The translations under genes were made by a program, and so were the position numbers. The notes under the pieces were generated by a model. The model was not told the origin of the DNA, searched no databases, and saw only the letters and a program-made list of their open reading frames with translations. A DNA stretch of 64,000 nt from Curtobacterium sp. MCBA15_001. Its GTDB lineage: Bacteria > Actinomycetota > Actinomycetes > Actinomycetales > Microbacteriaceae. Positions 28,815-38,075 of the stretch are shown piece after piece; within the stretch, counting starts at the first letter, position 1; the number at the start of each line of letters is the position of its first letter. The stretch spans positions 108,217-172,216 of the forward strand of contig NZ_MJGI01000025.1 in the NCBI RefSeq assembly GCF_001864835.1. The letters are read 5' to 3'.

Positions 28815-30125
28815 GTGCAGCGGTCCCGTCGGTTCGGCCTCCTCGGCTTCGTGGCCGCGTTCGCGGCCGTCCACGCGTTCCTGTGGTGGCTGTCGTTCGT
28901 CGTCCCCAACCTGCCGATCGGCGACGTGGAGATCACCTACCGACGCTGGATCGAGACCGGCCTCACCCAGCACGTCTGGGTCGGCACCGACACGGACTGG
29001 GTCTACCCGATCCTGGCGATCGTGCCCATGGCGCTCGCCGCCGTCGTCGGTACCGCGCACATCGGTGCCGGTTGGCTCGGCCTGATGGTCGTGCTCGACG
29101 CCGTCGCCTGCGCGTTCCTGTGGCGGTTCCGCGCGTTCGGCGTCCGTGTCGTGTGGTGGTGGCTCGGCTTCCTGCTGGCCCTCGGGCCGATCGGCCTCGG
29201 ACGGATCGACACCGTCGCGACCGCGGTTGCCCTGGTCGGGGTGGCGTTCGTCGCCGCCCGGCCAGCGGTCGCGTCCGCGGTGTTCACGGTCGCCGCGTGG
29301 GTCAAGGTCTGGCCGGCCGCCCTGGTCGGCGTGCTCCTGGTCCTGCGGCGCGGCCGCCGCCGCGGCGTGCTCGCCGGCGCAGTCGTCGTCACCGCGCTGG
29401 TGGTGCTCGTCGACGTGCTGTTCGGCGGCGCGGCCCACCTGCTCTCCTTCATCGGGCAGCAGTCGGGGCGGGCGCTGCAGATCGAGTCGCCCCTCGCGAC
29501 GCCGTTCATGTGGGCCGCGGCCGCACACGTCCCCGGGGCGGCGGTGTACTACGACCGGGAGATCCTGACCTTCGAGGTGTCCGGCTCGGGCACGCACCTC
29601 GCCGCGGCCGTCTCCACCCCGCTGATGGCAGCCGTGGTGCTCGGTGGTCTCGCCCTGGCTGCCTGGGGGGTCGGGCGGGGCGCTCGCCGGGTGGAGGTGG
29701 CCCCGGTGCTGGCCCTGGTGCTCGTGGCGGCGCTCATCGCGACGAACAAGGTCGGGTCGCCGCAGTACGTCGGGTGGTTCGCGGTGCCGGTCGTGTGGGG
29801 GCTGGTCGCGGGTCGCACGAGCGCTCGACGCTTCCTGCCGGTCGCCGTGGCCGCCGTACCGATGGCGCTGCTGACGCAGGTGATCTACCCCGCGTACTAC
29901 GACCAGGTGCTCACCGTGCAGCCGTGGATCCTGATGGTGCTGACGCTGCGGAACGCGCTCGAGGTCGCCTTGCTGGTGTGGGCGCTCGTCGTCCTCGTGC
30001 GCCTCGGCCTCGCCGCGCGGCGGGCCGGGGATGCGTCGTCGTCGGGTCGCTCCGGCGCAGCCCTCGGTCGCACCGGTGCAGACCCTGGTCGGGCGGAGCC
30101 GCCGCGGGGCAGGATGGACGCATGA
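28815..30125 (+). CDS. GT87-like (DUF2029) polyprenol-phosphate-dependent mannosyltransferase-like membrane protein
   Basis: 436 residues, about ten membrane helices. The segment after helix 1 (PIGDVEITYRRWIETG, with Asp-x-Glu-Ile) resembles the first acidic loop of GT-C transferases, and AAWVKVWPA and TNKVGSPQYVGWF are GT87-like motifs. Donor would be a polyprenyl-phosphate sugar. GTG 28815 is chosen because TACGCT (28803-28808) ends 6 bases upstream; ATG 28791 lies 2 bases after the hairpin and is less likely. Overlaps the next gene by 4 bp. Confidence 0.78.
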   Translation: MQRSRRFGLLGFVAAFAAVHAFLWWLSFVVPNLPIGDVEITYRRWIETGLTQHVWVGTDTDWVYPILAIVPMALAAVVGTAHIGAGWLGLMVVLDAVACAFLWRFRAFGVRVVWWWLGFLLALGPIGLGRIDTVATAVALVGVAFVAARPAVASAVFTVAAWVKVWPAALVGVLLVLRRGRRRGVLAGAVVVTALVVLVDVLFGGAAHLLSFIGQQSGRALQIESPLATPFMWAAAAHVPGAAVYYDREILTFEVSGSGTHLAAAVSTPLMAAVVLGGLALAAWGVGRGARRVEVAPVLALVLVAALIATNKVGSPQYVGWFAVPVVWGLVAGRTSARRFLPVAVAAVPMALLTQVIYPAYYDQVLTVQPWILMVLTLRNALEVALLVWALVVLVRLGLAARRAGDASSSGRSGAALGRTGADPGRAEPPRGRMDA

Positions 30126-30436
30126 TCGTCGCCTTCTCCGTCGCTCCGTCCGGTGGTCCCGCCGACCAGCCCGACGGCTCCGTGCACGACGCCGTCGCCG
30201 CCGCGGTGCGGGTCGTCCGCGAGTCCGGTCTGCCGAACCGGACCTCGTCGATGTTCACCGAGGTCGAGGGGGAGTGGGACGAGGTGATGGACGTCGTCAA
30301 GCGCGCCACCGAGGCCGCCGGAGCGTTCGGCACCCGCGTCTCGCTCGTGCTCAAGGCCGACATCCGACCGGGTCGCACCGGGGAACTGGACGGCAAGGTC
30401 GAGCGGCTCGAGGCCGCGATCGAGCGAGCTTCCTGA
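30122..30436 (+). CDS. MTH1187/YkoF-like thiamine-binding protein
   Basis: 104 residues. Starts MIVAFSVAPSG and contains TEVEGEWDEVMDVVKRA and RVSLVLKADIRPGR, matching the small ferredoxin-like MTH1187/YqgV family that binds thiamine or its phosphate. Overlaps the GT87-like gene by ATGA, so co-translated. Confidence 0.8.
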   Translation: MIVAFSVAPSGGPADQPDGSVHDAVAAAVRVVRESGLPNRTSSMFTEVEGEWDEVMDVVKRATEAAGAFGTRVSLVLKADIRPGRTGELDGKVERLEAAIERAS

Positions 30437-30540
30437 GTCCTGGTCGACACGCCGTCGGCGTCGCTCGGGATGTCGGTGGCGAGGTGTCTCATTGCTGCAG
30501 GCGGACACACCCGGTGCCGTCGGTGGACGAGGAGTCAGGC

Positions 30541-30744
30541 ATGCTGCACGACGGACTGCACGACGGTTGGTGTGACGACTGCGACAGCCAGACGGTCGTC
30601 GTCGACCGCGACGACGCGTCGGACACCGCGTGGGCGACCTGCACCGAGTGCGGCGCCGGGTGGGTGCACCGTGACGACGTCCGGGTGCCGGCGGCTGCGT
30701 CCGCCGCTGCACGGCCTGCTGCCACGGAGCGTCGCGCCGCCTGA
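30541..30744 (+). CDS. small zinc-ribbon-like protein
   Basis: 67 residues. Two CxxC pairs, CDDC (residue 11) and CTEC (residue 36), flank a DD-rich loop; an Ala-rich tail follows. GAGGAG stands about 7 bases before the ATG. Function unknown; a metal-binding knuckle is likely. Confidence 0.6.
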   Translation: MLHDGLHDGWCDDCDSQTVVVDRDDASDTAWATCTECGAGWVHRDDVRVPAAASAAARPAATERRAA

Positions 30745-30894
30745 GCCGTCGCGGCTGCACCGTCGCGCTGCTGGTTGTGCGGCGGCTGGTGCGGGCCCCA
30801 CGGTCGAATCGATTCGTCCGGCGCTTCCGTCGGGGTGTTGGAGCGGTCTACACTGACGAGGCACCTCACCCGTCCACGTCCGGAGACCAGGTCC

Positions 30895-32160
30895 ATGCCC
30901 CAGCTCTCGCCGGCGCGTCGCGCGCTCGCCATCTCCGCCCTCGCGCTCGGTGGGTTCGCCATCGGGTCGACCGAGTTCGTCGCGATGGGCCTGCTGCCGA
31001 ACATCGCGCAGGCACTGCTCCCGGCGCAGTACGCCGCCGACCCGGACGCCGGGATCGCCCACGCCGGCTGGCTCGTCAGCGCCTACGCCCTCGGGGTCGT
31101 CGTGGGCGCACCGACCATCGCCGCGATGAGTGCACGGTTCCCCCGCAAGGGCCTGCTCCTGGTGCTGCTGATCGGCTTCGTCGTCGCCACGGTCGCCAGC
31201 GCCGTCCTGCCCTCGTTCGGGCTCGTGTTCCTCGCGCGCTTCGTGGCCGGGCTGCCGCACGGCGCGTACTTCGGGATCGCCTCCATCGTCGCCGGCGACA
31301 TCATGGGTGCCGGCAAGCGCGGGCGGGGCATCGCGATGGTGATGCTCGGCCTGTCGATCGCCAACGTCGTCGGGGTCCCCGCGATCACGTGGATCGGGCA
31401 GAACGCCGGGTGGCGTGTTGCCTACGGCGTCGTGGCCGTGCTGTTCGTCGCCACGTTCCTGGCCGTCGCCGCGTTCGTCCCGCGCTCCGCCCGCGACGAG
31501 TCCGCGTCCATCGGCCGTGAGCTCCGGGCGTTCCGCGTGCCGCAGGTCTGGCTCGTGATGGGGCTCGGTGCCGTCGGCTTCGGCGGGTTCTTCGCCGTCT
31601 ACTCGTACATCTCGCCGCTCGTCACGAACGTGACCGGGCTGCCCGAGGGGGCCGTCCCGCTCGTGCTCGTCGTGGTCGGCCTCGGCATGGTCGTCGGCGG
31701 GGTGCTCGGCGGGCACCTGGCCGACCACAGCGTCAAGCGCACCATCTACATCGGCATGTTCGCGCTGATCGGAGCGCTCGTGTTCCTGGTGCTCACCGCG
31801 CAGTGGACCGTCGGCGTGTTCGTCGGCGCCTTCCTGCTCGGCGCGACTTCGTCCGCGATCCCGCCGGCCGTGCAGTCCCGCCTGATGGACATGGCCGGGG
31901 ACGCCCGGACGATCGCCGCGGCCCTGAACCACTCCGCGTTCAACATCGGCAACTCCCTCGGAGCCGCGCTGGGCGGAGCGGTCATCGCCGCCGGCTTCGG
32001 GTTCCGCGCACCGGGGTGGCTCGGCATCGTCCTGGCGCTGCTCGGCGTGCTGATGACCGCGGTCAGCTACGGCGTCGAGCGTCGGTCGACCCAGCGCGCC
32101 GCCGTGCGGAGCCGCCAGCCGTCGACCGGTCCGATCACGGCCCCGGTGCCGACGGTCTGA
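30895..32160 (+). CDS. MFS transporter (AraJ/Cmx-type efflux)
   Basis: 421 residues with twelve predicted membrane helices. GSTEFVAMGLLPNIAQ near the start and GLPHGAYFGIASIVAGDIM are typical of the DHA1 subgroup containing AraJ, YdhP and chloramphenicol exporters. Substrate unknown. TACACT at 30849-30854 suggests a transcript with a leader of about 35 bases. The 3' end overlaps the convergent membrane-protein gene by 26 bp. Confidence 0.88.
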   Translation: MPQLSPARRALAISALALGGFAIGSTEFVAMGLLPNIAQALLPAQYAADPDAGIAHAGWLVSAYALGVVVGAPTIAAMSARFPRKGLLLVLLIGFVVATVASAVLPSFGLVFLARFVAGLPHGAYFGIASIVAGDIMGAGKRGRGIAMVMLGLSIANVVGVPAITWIGQNAGWRVAYGVVAVLFVATFLAVAAFVPRSARDESASIGRELRAFRVPQVWLVMGLGAVGFGGFFAVYSYISPLVTNVTGLPEGAVPLVLVVVGLGMVVGGVLGGHLADHSVKRTIYIGMFALIGALVFLVLTAQWTVGVFVGAFLLGATSSAIPPAVQSRLMDMAGDARTIAAALNHSAFNIGNSLGAALGGAVIAAGFGFRAPGWLGIVLALLGVLMTAVSYGVERRSTQRAAVRSRQPSTGPITAPVPTV

Positions 32161-32734
32161 CGGACGCCTGCGCGCGGCGGCGCTGGCGGTACTGCCACAG
32201 TCGGTCGAGGTCGCCCCACTTCGCCGCCAGCATCACGCCCAAGGCCAGCAGGATCGGCGCGCACACCGCCCAACCGGTCCACGCGTCGTCCACCGTCGAC
32301 GGGTCGTAGACGCTGTCCGGCACGCCGGTCTCGTCCGCGTCCCAGTCACGGTAGCCGGCACGCTGCGGTCCGGTCGGCACGTCCTGCCGGTCGAGGCCAC
32401 CGTCGTCGAGCAGGACGTCGTGCAGCACCAACCCACGGTCGTCGGCCGTCCACGTGCCGATCGGGTCGCAGCGCTCGCCGTACCGGGTCTGGTAGCAGGA
32501 CAGCTGCGTCAGTCGGAAGGTGCCCCAGTGCACCGGCTCGGCCAGCGCCGACCGTGCCGAGATCGCCGTCGCGACACAGGAGACGATCCCGACGAGCACG
32601 AGTGCGTACACCAGGAGGGCCAGGACCGTCAGCACAGGATGACGTCGGTCGCGCTCGGGGCCAGCGTCAGGCAGCGCATTCCGGCGGTGGCGTGGTCGAC
32701 GGCGACCAAGGTCGGCGGCGATCGGGTCGGACAC
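32135..32734 (-). CDS. membrane protein of unknown function
   Basis: 199 residues from GTG 32734. Arg-rich cytoplasmic N-terminus, membrane helix (VLTVLALLVYALVLVGIVSCVA), an exported middle of about 100 residues with two cysteines (SCYQTRYGERCD) likely disulfide-linked, and a second helix (AVCAPILLALGVMLAAK). No domain recognised. TACGAT ends 6 bases before the start: leaderless. Confidence 0.6.
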   Translation of the reverse strand: MSDPIAADLGRRRPRHRRNALPDAGPERDRRHPVLTVLALLVYALVLVGIVSCVATAISARSALAEPVHWGTFRLTQLSCYQTRYGERCDPIGTWTADDRGLVLHDVLLDDGGLDRQDVPTGPQRAGYRDWDADETGVPDSVYDPSTVDDAWTGWAVCAPILLALGVMLAAKWGDLDRLWQYRQRRRAQASVRPSAPGP

Positions 32735-32847
32735 CACACGATCGTAGGGCGGGTCGGGACGCGGGAGCGGCCCCCAGAACGCGGCACCGCCCCACACCGC
32801 GGGCTGCGGGGCGGTACGAGGCGGTGTGCTTGGCTCGTCCCGAGGGC

Positions 32848-33519
32848 TCAGAGGCCGTGCGGGCTGCCGTCCTCGAAGATGATGCCGTCGGTGATGGCGC
32901 GCTTGCGCAGGGCGACCTTCGTGCCGACGTCGAACCCGGCGACGCGGTACTTCTCGCGGATGCGCTTGAGGTAGCTCTTGGCGGTCTCCTCGGAGATGCC
33001 GAGCTGGTACGCCACGCTCTTGACGGGCTCGCCGCCGCCGTAGAGCGCCATCACCCGGCGCTCCTGCGCGCTGAGCTTCGGCACCCCGCCCACGTCGCCG
33101 CTGTTGATGGCGAGGTCGAGCTCGGCGGAGACGTACTGCTCGCCGCGCTGGGCGGAGCGGATCGCCTCGACGATCATCTCGGCGTCCTCGCTCTTGACCA
33201 GGTACCCCAGCGCTCCGGAGCCGAGGGCCTCGCGGACGACGTTCGGCTCGGAGTAGGTGCTCATGACGACGGTCTTGACGCCGGCCGTCTTCAGCGTGGA
33301 GATCTTCAGCGAGACCGGGATCGAGTCCTTGAGGTCCAGGTCCAGCAGCACGACGTCGACCGGGAACGCCGGGCTCGTCAGGAGCTCGGGCCAGGTCGTC
33401 ACGGCCGCGACGAGCGTGATGTCGTCGGCGGCGCCACGGATCCACTCGGTGAGCGCGCCGAGGAGCATCTTGTGGTCGTCGACCAGGGCCAGTCGGATCG
33501 GTTGCTCGGGAGTCGCCAT
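32848..33519 (-). CDS. NarL/LuxR family response regulator
   Basis: 223 residues. Receiver domain with phospho-acceptor Asp in VDVVLLDLDLKD (about residue 58), acidic pair DDH near residue 14, and Lys in GYLVKSED. C-terminal helix-turn-helix SAQERRVMALYGGGEPVKSVAYQLGISEETAKSYLKRIREKY. Last gene of the kinase/membrane-protein/regulator group on the minus strand; about 100 bp separate it from the middle gene. Its targets are unknown. Confidence 0.9.
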   Translation of the reverse strand: MATPEQPIRLALVDDHKMLLGALTEWIRGAADDITLVAAVTTWPELLTSPAFPVDVVLLDLDLKDSIPVSLKISTLKTAGVKTVVMSTYSEPNVVREALGSGALGYLVKSEDAEMIVEAIRSAQRGEQYVSAELDLAINSGDVGGVPKLSAQERRVMALYGGGEPVKSVAYQLGISEETAKSYLKRIREKYRVAGFDVGTKVALRKRAITDGIIFEDGSPHGL

Positions 33520-33620
33520 GCTGGCGTCCTTTCTCGTGGTCTGCGTGGCCGAGCCTAGGTGGCGGGCGCACTCGGGAGGCGCAGGCTGTCAGGGGTGTCC
33601 GGCAAGCGCGCCGGGACACG

Positions 33621-34943
33621 TCACATCTGGGGGTGCCGGTTCACGACGCAGTGCGCGTGGATGTGCACGGCGCCGTCCCGCATCGTGTCGGTGTAGGGAC
33701 CGATCCGGGCGAGACCGCTCCACGCGGCCGGACCGAGGCGACGGCGGGGCACCCCGCGCGACTCGATCACGATCGGGACGTCCATCGTGTCGTCGGTCAC
33801 CGGGTGGCCGTCGCTGCCGACGGGGCCGAGCGTGACGGAGACCACGGGCACGCCGGGCTGGAGGCCGCGACCGTCGCCGACCATCTGCCACAGCGCCTGC
33901 AGCAGGCCGTCGCGCTGCGCGGGGGAGAGGTGTCCGGCGAGCGAACCGGGGTCGGCGACGCTGACGGCACGGCCCAGGTGGTCGGACTCGGTGATCGCGT
34001 GGTACAGCCAGGTCTCACGACGGCCCTCGATGAGGTGCAGGCGGAGTTCGGTGGCGAGCGACGCGGCGACCGAGGAGGACGCGTCGGACAGGGGCAGCGG
34101 GTCCGTGCCGTTCGCGACGGCGTCGAGCAGCTTCTCGGCGGCCAGGTCGAGGCGGGCGAGCTCGTCCGAGGCCAGCATCCCGACCGCGAACTGCGGCGCG
34201 GTGACGTTCGACTGCACGAGCACCCGGTCGAGTTCGCGCTGGACGAGCTGCCGGAAGCGGTGGGTGACGAAGATCGCCACGGACGGCGGGACGACGACCA
34301 GGGCCAGCAGCGAGAACAGACCGGGGATGGTGTCCGTCGTGATCGGTGTCGACGCGATCGACATCCCGACGAAGGCGACGCCGAGCACGGTGATGGCGGC
34401 GGCGACCTCGCGCGTCGGCCGGAGCGTGGCGACGGGCAGCAGCGCGAAGCCGGCCGCGACCGAGGCACTGGCGGTGTGCGCCAGGTCGTGCTCGGGCCAG
34501 ATGCCGATGAAGTCGAGCGTGACGACGCAGGCGAGCACGACGCAGATGAGCACGAAGGCGACACCGGTCAGGCGTTCGCCGTAGGTCATGACGCTGAGCG
34601 CGACCCCGACGGCGGCGATGACGAAGAGGATCCACGCGGCGGCGGGCAGCCACGGCATCGAGAAGTCGTTCCAGCGGGTCAGGAAGAAGGCGATGCCCGC
34701 GACGGCCTCGACCGCGGTGAGGATGGCGGCGCCGAGGCCGAGGTGCCCGGCGCCGAGCGACGCACCGGGCTTCGCTGCCTGCCGCAGCGAACGTGCACCG
34801 GTGGAGGTGGAGGGGAGGCCGCGCGCCTGTCGACGTTCCGTGCCCCGGTAGCGTTCCCGGGCCTCCCGGCGGGTCCGCGGAGCGGGCTGGGGTGCCTCGC
34901 CGGGCAGGCCGCGGCTGATGGTGTCCTCGGGGACGCGGCTCAT
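33621..34943 (-). CDS. membrane protein between kinase and regulator, possible pseudokinase
   Basis: 440 residues. Arg-rich N-terminus, six or more membrane helices (about 65-220), then a cytoplasmic region of about 200 residues. This begins with a dimer-like helical stretch (RQLVQRELDRVLVQSNVTAPQ...ELARLDLAAEKLLDAV) and ends in a domain resembling a histidine-kinase ATPase fold but without a phospho-His, N-box or GxG loop. Overlaps the kinase gene by 4 bp (ATGA). I infer a non-catalytic sensor partner of the kinase; no family name is available. Confidence 0.6.
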   Translation of the reverse strand: MSRVPEDTISRGLPGEAPQPAPRTRREARERYRGTERRQARGLPSTSTGARSLRQAAKPGASLGAGHLGLGAAILTAVEAVAGIAFFLTRWNDFSMPWLPAAAWILFVIAAVGVALSVMTYGERLTGVAFVLICVVLACVVTLDFIGIWPEHDLAHTASASVAAGFALLPVATLRPTREVAAAITVLGVAFVGMSIASTPITTDTIPGLFSLLALVVVPPSVAIFVTHRFRQLVQRELDRVLVQSNVTAPQFAVGMLASDELARLDLAAEKLLDAVANGTDPLPLSDASSSVAASLATELRLHLIEGRRETWLYHAITESDHLGRAVSVADPGSLAGHLSPAQRDGLLQALWQMVGDGRGLQPGVPVVSVTLGPVGSDGHPVTDDTMDVPIVIESRGVPRRRLGPAAWSGLARIGPYTDTMRDGAVHIHAHCVVNRHPQM

Positions 34944-36097
34944 CGGGGTGCCTCCAGGACGACCGTGGTGCCGGAGCCCGGCGCGGAGAACAGGCGGGCG
35001 TCGCCGCCGACCTCGCGCAGGCGGTTGACGACGCTCTCCTTGAAGCCGAGGCGTTCCTCGTCGATGGCGCCGATCTCGAACCCGACGCCGGAGTCGGTGA
35101 CCATCGCGCGCACCATGTCGTTGTCGTGGACGATCGTGACGTGCGCCTCGGCGACGCCGGCGTGGCGACGGACGTTCTCGAGGCACTCGGCGAGGGCCAG
35201 CAGGAACGCGTCGAGGACGTGGGACGGCAGCAGGACCTGGCCGGTGCCGTGCCAGCTGACCTCGAGGCCCATGCGGCCGAAGCGCTGCTTGACGGACTCG
35301 AGGGTCTGGCCGAGCGGCGACTCCTCGGTGCGCGTCAGGGAGTAGTCGCCGGACTGCTGCGGCTGGGGCGTCGCTCCGAGGCGGAGGTGGCGGAGCAGGC
35401 GGGCGTCCTCGGCGGCCTGTTCCCGCATCGCCTGCTCCGAGACGCCCACGCCGGAGTGTGCCAGCAGTGTCAGCGTCGCGAGGACGGTGTCGTGGAGCAG
35501 CCGTGCACCCTGGCGGCGCTGGGCCTCGGTCTCGCTCGCCTGGCGTTCGGCGCGGTGGGCGGTGCCGATGCTGTAGATGCGGCGGGCGACGCGGGGGATG
35601 CTGCGCGAGATCCAGTACGCGACGACGGCGGTGAGCACCCAGCCGAGCGCCGTGCCGCCGACCGAGATGCTGAACACGGAGCCGGTGGCGTGGACCATGA
35701 TCGCCAACGACGCGACGCCGCCGAGGACCGTCAGGCCGAGGCCGACGAGGTGTCCGCGCTGCGCCATGAGCATCGACGACAGGCCCCCGGCGGCGAGGGG
35801 CACCAGGCCGCTCGCGACGACACCCCGGGCATCGGGGGCAGCGGAGGAGATCAGGATCCACATCGCGGCGAGGCCGGAGACCTGGGTCGCTGCGGTCCAC
35901 CAGACGGCACCGTTCCACCCGAAGACGCAGAGGGCGGCGATCATCACCGCGATGCAGCCCAGCCCGGCGACCAGGGGCCCGGTCGGGACCGCGAGCGAGC
36001 AGACGACGCTGACCAGGCTGACGAGGGTGCAGATGACGCCGACGACACGGGTCGTCGACCGGAGGAGCCGGTCACGTTCCTGTGCGAGGAGTTCCAT
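34940..36097 (-). CDS. membrane sensor histidine kinase (NarX/DegS type)
   Basis: 385 residues from ATG 36097. Six membrane helices (about 23-180), then a HisKA_3-like dimer region with the phospho-acceptor in RLLHDTVLATL (His near residue 207), and an ATPase domain: AECLENVRRHAG (N-box, about 314), DSGVGF (G1) and APGSGTTVVLE (G2). Partner of the NarL-type regulator at 32848. The earlier in-frame ATG at 36295 would add a Pro/Arg-rich extension and is less likely. Confidence 0.88.
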   Translation of the reverse strand: MELLAQERDRLLRSTTRVVGVICTLVSLVSVVCSLAVPTGPLVAGLGCIAVMIAALCVFGWNGAVWWTAATQVSGLAAMWILISSAAPDARGVVASGLVPLAAGGLSSMLMAQRGHLVGLGLTVLGGVASLAIMVHATGSVFSISVGGTALGWVLTAVVAYWISRSIPRVARRIYSIGTAHRAERQASETEAQRRQGARLLHDTVLATLTLLAHSGVGVSEQAMREQAAEDARLLRHLRLGATPQPQQSGDYSLTRTEESPLGQTLESVKQRFGRMGLEVSWHGTGQVLLPSHVLDAFLLALAECLENVRRHAGVAEAHVTIVHDNDMVRAMVTDSGVGFEIGAIDEERLGFKESVVNRLREVGGDARLFSAPGSGTTVVLEAPR

Positions 36098-36352
36098 CGG
36101 TGTCCTGCTGCGTCCTGGGTGTCGGTCGGGGTCCACGTGCCGTCGTCGCCACGCGGTGCTGTCGTGCCCGGCGGTGACCAGCTCGCGAGCGGTTGGGAAA
36201 CGCGAGCGTCGATCGGGACCGGGTACTGGAACCATCATTCCACGGGGGACACCCGCTGGGGGGTGTTCGGCACGCCAGGTCGTTGGGTTTGGCAACGAAG
36301 TTGTTATCGCAGGCGACAGGGAAACGGTGCGTGCGCGGGCCGGGCGCGCGCG

Positions 36353-37552
36353 TCAGTCGAGCAGTCGGTGCAGGTGCGCGCCGACCGCCGCGTGCTCGAT
36401 GAGGAAGCCGTCGTGCCCGTACTCACTCGCGATCACCGCCGCGCGGTCCCCGTCGATCGCGCCCGGGATGCCGGCCGCGATCCGGTGCTGGTCCTCCACC
36501 GGGAACAGCCGGTCGCTCGAGATCCCCACGACCAGCGTCGTCGCCGTGATCCGTCCGAGGGCGGCCGCGACCCCACCCCGCCCGGCACCGAGGTCGTGCG
36601 AGTCCATCGCGTGCGTCAGCATGACGTACGTCGAGGCGTCGAACCGGCGCGTGAACTTGTTGCCGTGGAAGTCGAGGTAGCTCTCCACCGAGAACCGCCC
36701 GTCGTCCCCGAGGGGTGACACGTCGGACTGCCACGACCGGTCGAACCGTCCGTTGAGCTCGTCGGACGCGCGGTAGGTCATCATCGCCATCCGTCGCGCG
36801 AGCGACAGACCGCGCGACGGCCCGCCGCCGGCTTCGGCCTCGTAGTAGTCGCCGCCTGCGAAGCCCGGGTCCATCTGGATCGCGGCACGCTGCAGCGAGT
36901 TGGCCGCGATCTGGTCGGCGGTCGTCTGCGCCGTGCTGGCCAGCACCGCGAGCCGTTCGACGCGTGCCGGCGCCGAAGCCGCGAACTCGAGGGCGTGCAT
37001 CCCGCCCATCGACCCGCCCACGACGGCTGCGAACCGGTCGATCCCGAGCACGTCAGCGAGGCGGAGCTGCGCGGCCACCTGGTCGCGCACGGTCAGGAAC
37101 GGGAACCGGGACCCCCACTCGACGCCGTCCGGCGACACCGACGAGGGCCCGGTCGACCCCTGGCACCCGCCGAGCATGTTCGGCGCGACGACGAACCACC
37201 GGTCGGTGTCGATCGCCTTGCCGGGGCCCACGACGTCGCCCCACCACCCAGCCGTGCGGTGGCCCGGGCCGGCTTCGCCCGCCACGTGGGAGTCGCCCGT
37301 CAGCGCGTGGAAGACCAGGACTGCGTTGTCGCGCGCGGGGTTGAGCTCACCCCAGGTCTCGTAGGCGACGCGCACGCTCGGCAGCACTCCGCCGCGGACC
37401 TGCTGCTCGCCGAGGGTGACGAAGTGGCGGGCCCCGGGGTGGTCGCCTGGGCGCCAGGCTCCGGTGACGGGCGGTTTGCCGAGCGTGCCGAGGGCGGCGC
37501 CGGGCACCAGGGTGGACGGCACGGAGTCCTCGGGGGTCGTCTGCCAGTCCAT
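36353..37552 (-). CDS. metX: homoserine O-acetyltransferase
   Basis: 399 residues. Alpha/beta hydrolase fold with [14 protein letters not shown] near residue 80, the nucleophile elbow [14 protein letters not shown] (Ser near residue 162), GISSDRLFP (Asp) and SEYGHDGFL (His), the MetX triad. Acetylates homoserine for sulfhydrylation by MetY. GGAG lies upstream of the ATG. The metY gene is upstream on the same strand but is separated by 523 bp of repeats. Confidence 0.95.
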   Translation of the reverse strand: MDWQTTPEDSVPSTLVPGAALGTLGKPPVTGAWRPGDHPGARHFVTLGEQQVRGGVLPSVRVAYETWGELNPARDNAVLVFHALTGDSHVAGEAGPGHRTAGWWGDVVGPGKAIDTDRWFVVAPNMLGGCQGSTGPSSVSPDGVEWGSRFPFLTVRDQVAAQLRLADVLGIDRFAAVVGGSMGGMHALEFAASAPARVERLAVLASTAQTTADQIAANSLQRAAIQMDPGFAGGDYYEAEAGGGPSRGLSLARRMAMMTYRASDELNGRFDRSWQSDVSPLGDDGRFSVESYLDFHGNKFTRRFDASTYVMLTHAMDSHDLGAGRGGVAAALGRITATTLVVGISSDRLFPVEDQHRIAAGIPGAIDGDRAAVIASEYGHDGFLIEHAAVGAHLHRLLD

Positions 37553-37632
37553 GGTCCGTCCATTCTCCTGGACGAGCGGCCCCGCCGCCGCCGTGTTACG
37601 TGGGCCTGCCGCGGGTTGTGCGTGCGTCCGAC

Positions 37633-37940
37633 GCGGAACGACACGACCGCTGTCGTACGACGTCGATCGTGTCGCGGGGGCGGCAGGCTGCGGGCGTGTC
37701 TGACGCGGAACGACAAGGCCGCTGTCGTACGACGTCGGTCATGTCGTGCGGGTCGCGGTGTGTGGGAGCCGGACGGGAGGCCCGGCTCGGCTCCGGCAAG
37801 CCGGTGCCGTCCGTCGCGTGGCCGTCGGGTACGACATCGCCGCTGTCGTACGACGTCGATCGTGTCGCCGGAGCGGCAGGCCGCGGGCGTGTCCGACGCG
37901 GAACGACAAGGCCGCTGTCGTACGACGTCGGTCATGTCGT
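37633..37940. repeat. duplicated block with four GTCGTACGAC elements between metX and metY
   Basis: The core cgctgtcgtacgacgtcg occurs at 37648, 37720, 37841 and 37913 (spacing 72, 121, 72), each followed by atcgtgtcg or gtcatgtcg; copies 1, 2 and 4 are preceded by gcggaacgac. Copies 1-2 and 3-4 belong to a 193-bp block present twice in tandem. A GGACGGGAGGC-type element (37771-37813) lies in the first block and a decayed one after the second (to about 38010). Open frames through here only translate the repeats. Confidence 0.85.
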
Positions 37941-38075
37941 GCGGGTCGCGGTGTGTGGGAGCCGGATGGGAGGCCCAGCTCGGCCTCGGCACGCCGGTCC
38001 CCGTCGGCAGGCAGGCGGGCGCGCACCACGCAGCCCCGCCCGGCCACGCAGCCCCGCTCGCCGGCCAGCCGGGTG

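Noticed and set aside
37633..37940. CRISPR-like spacing of repeats
   Set aside because: Four elements with spacing 72, 121, 72 and duplicated spacers; no constant repeat/unique spacer pattern and no cas genes.
37739..38047. Minus-strand 102-residue frame with repeated HDRRRTTAA segments between metX and metY
   Set aside because: It only translates the duplicated GTCGTACGAC elements in several frames; no start signal or domain.
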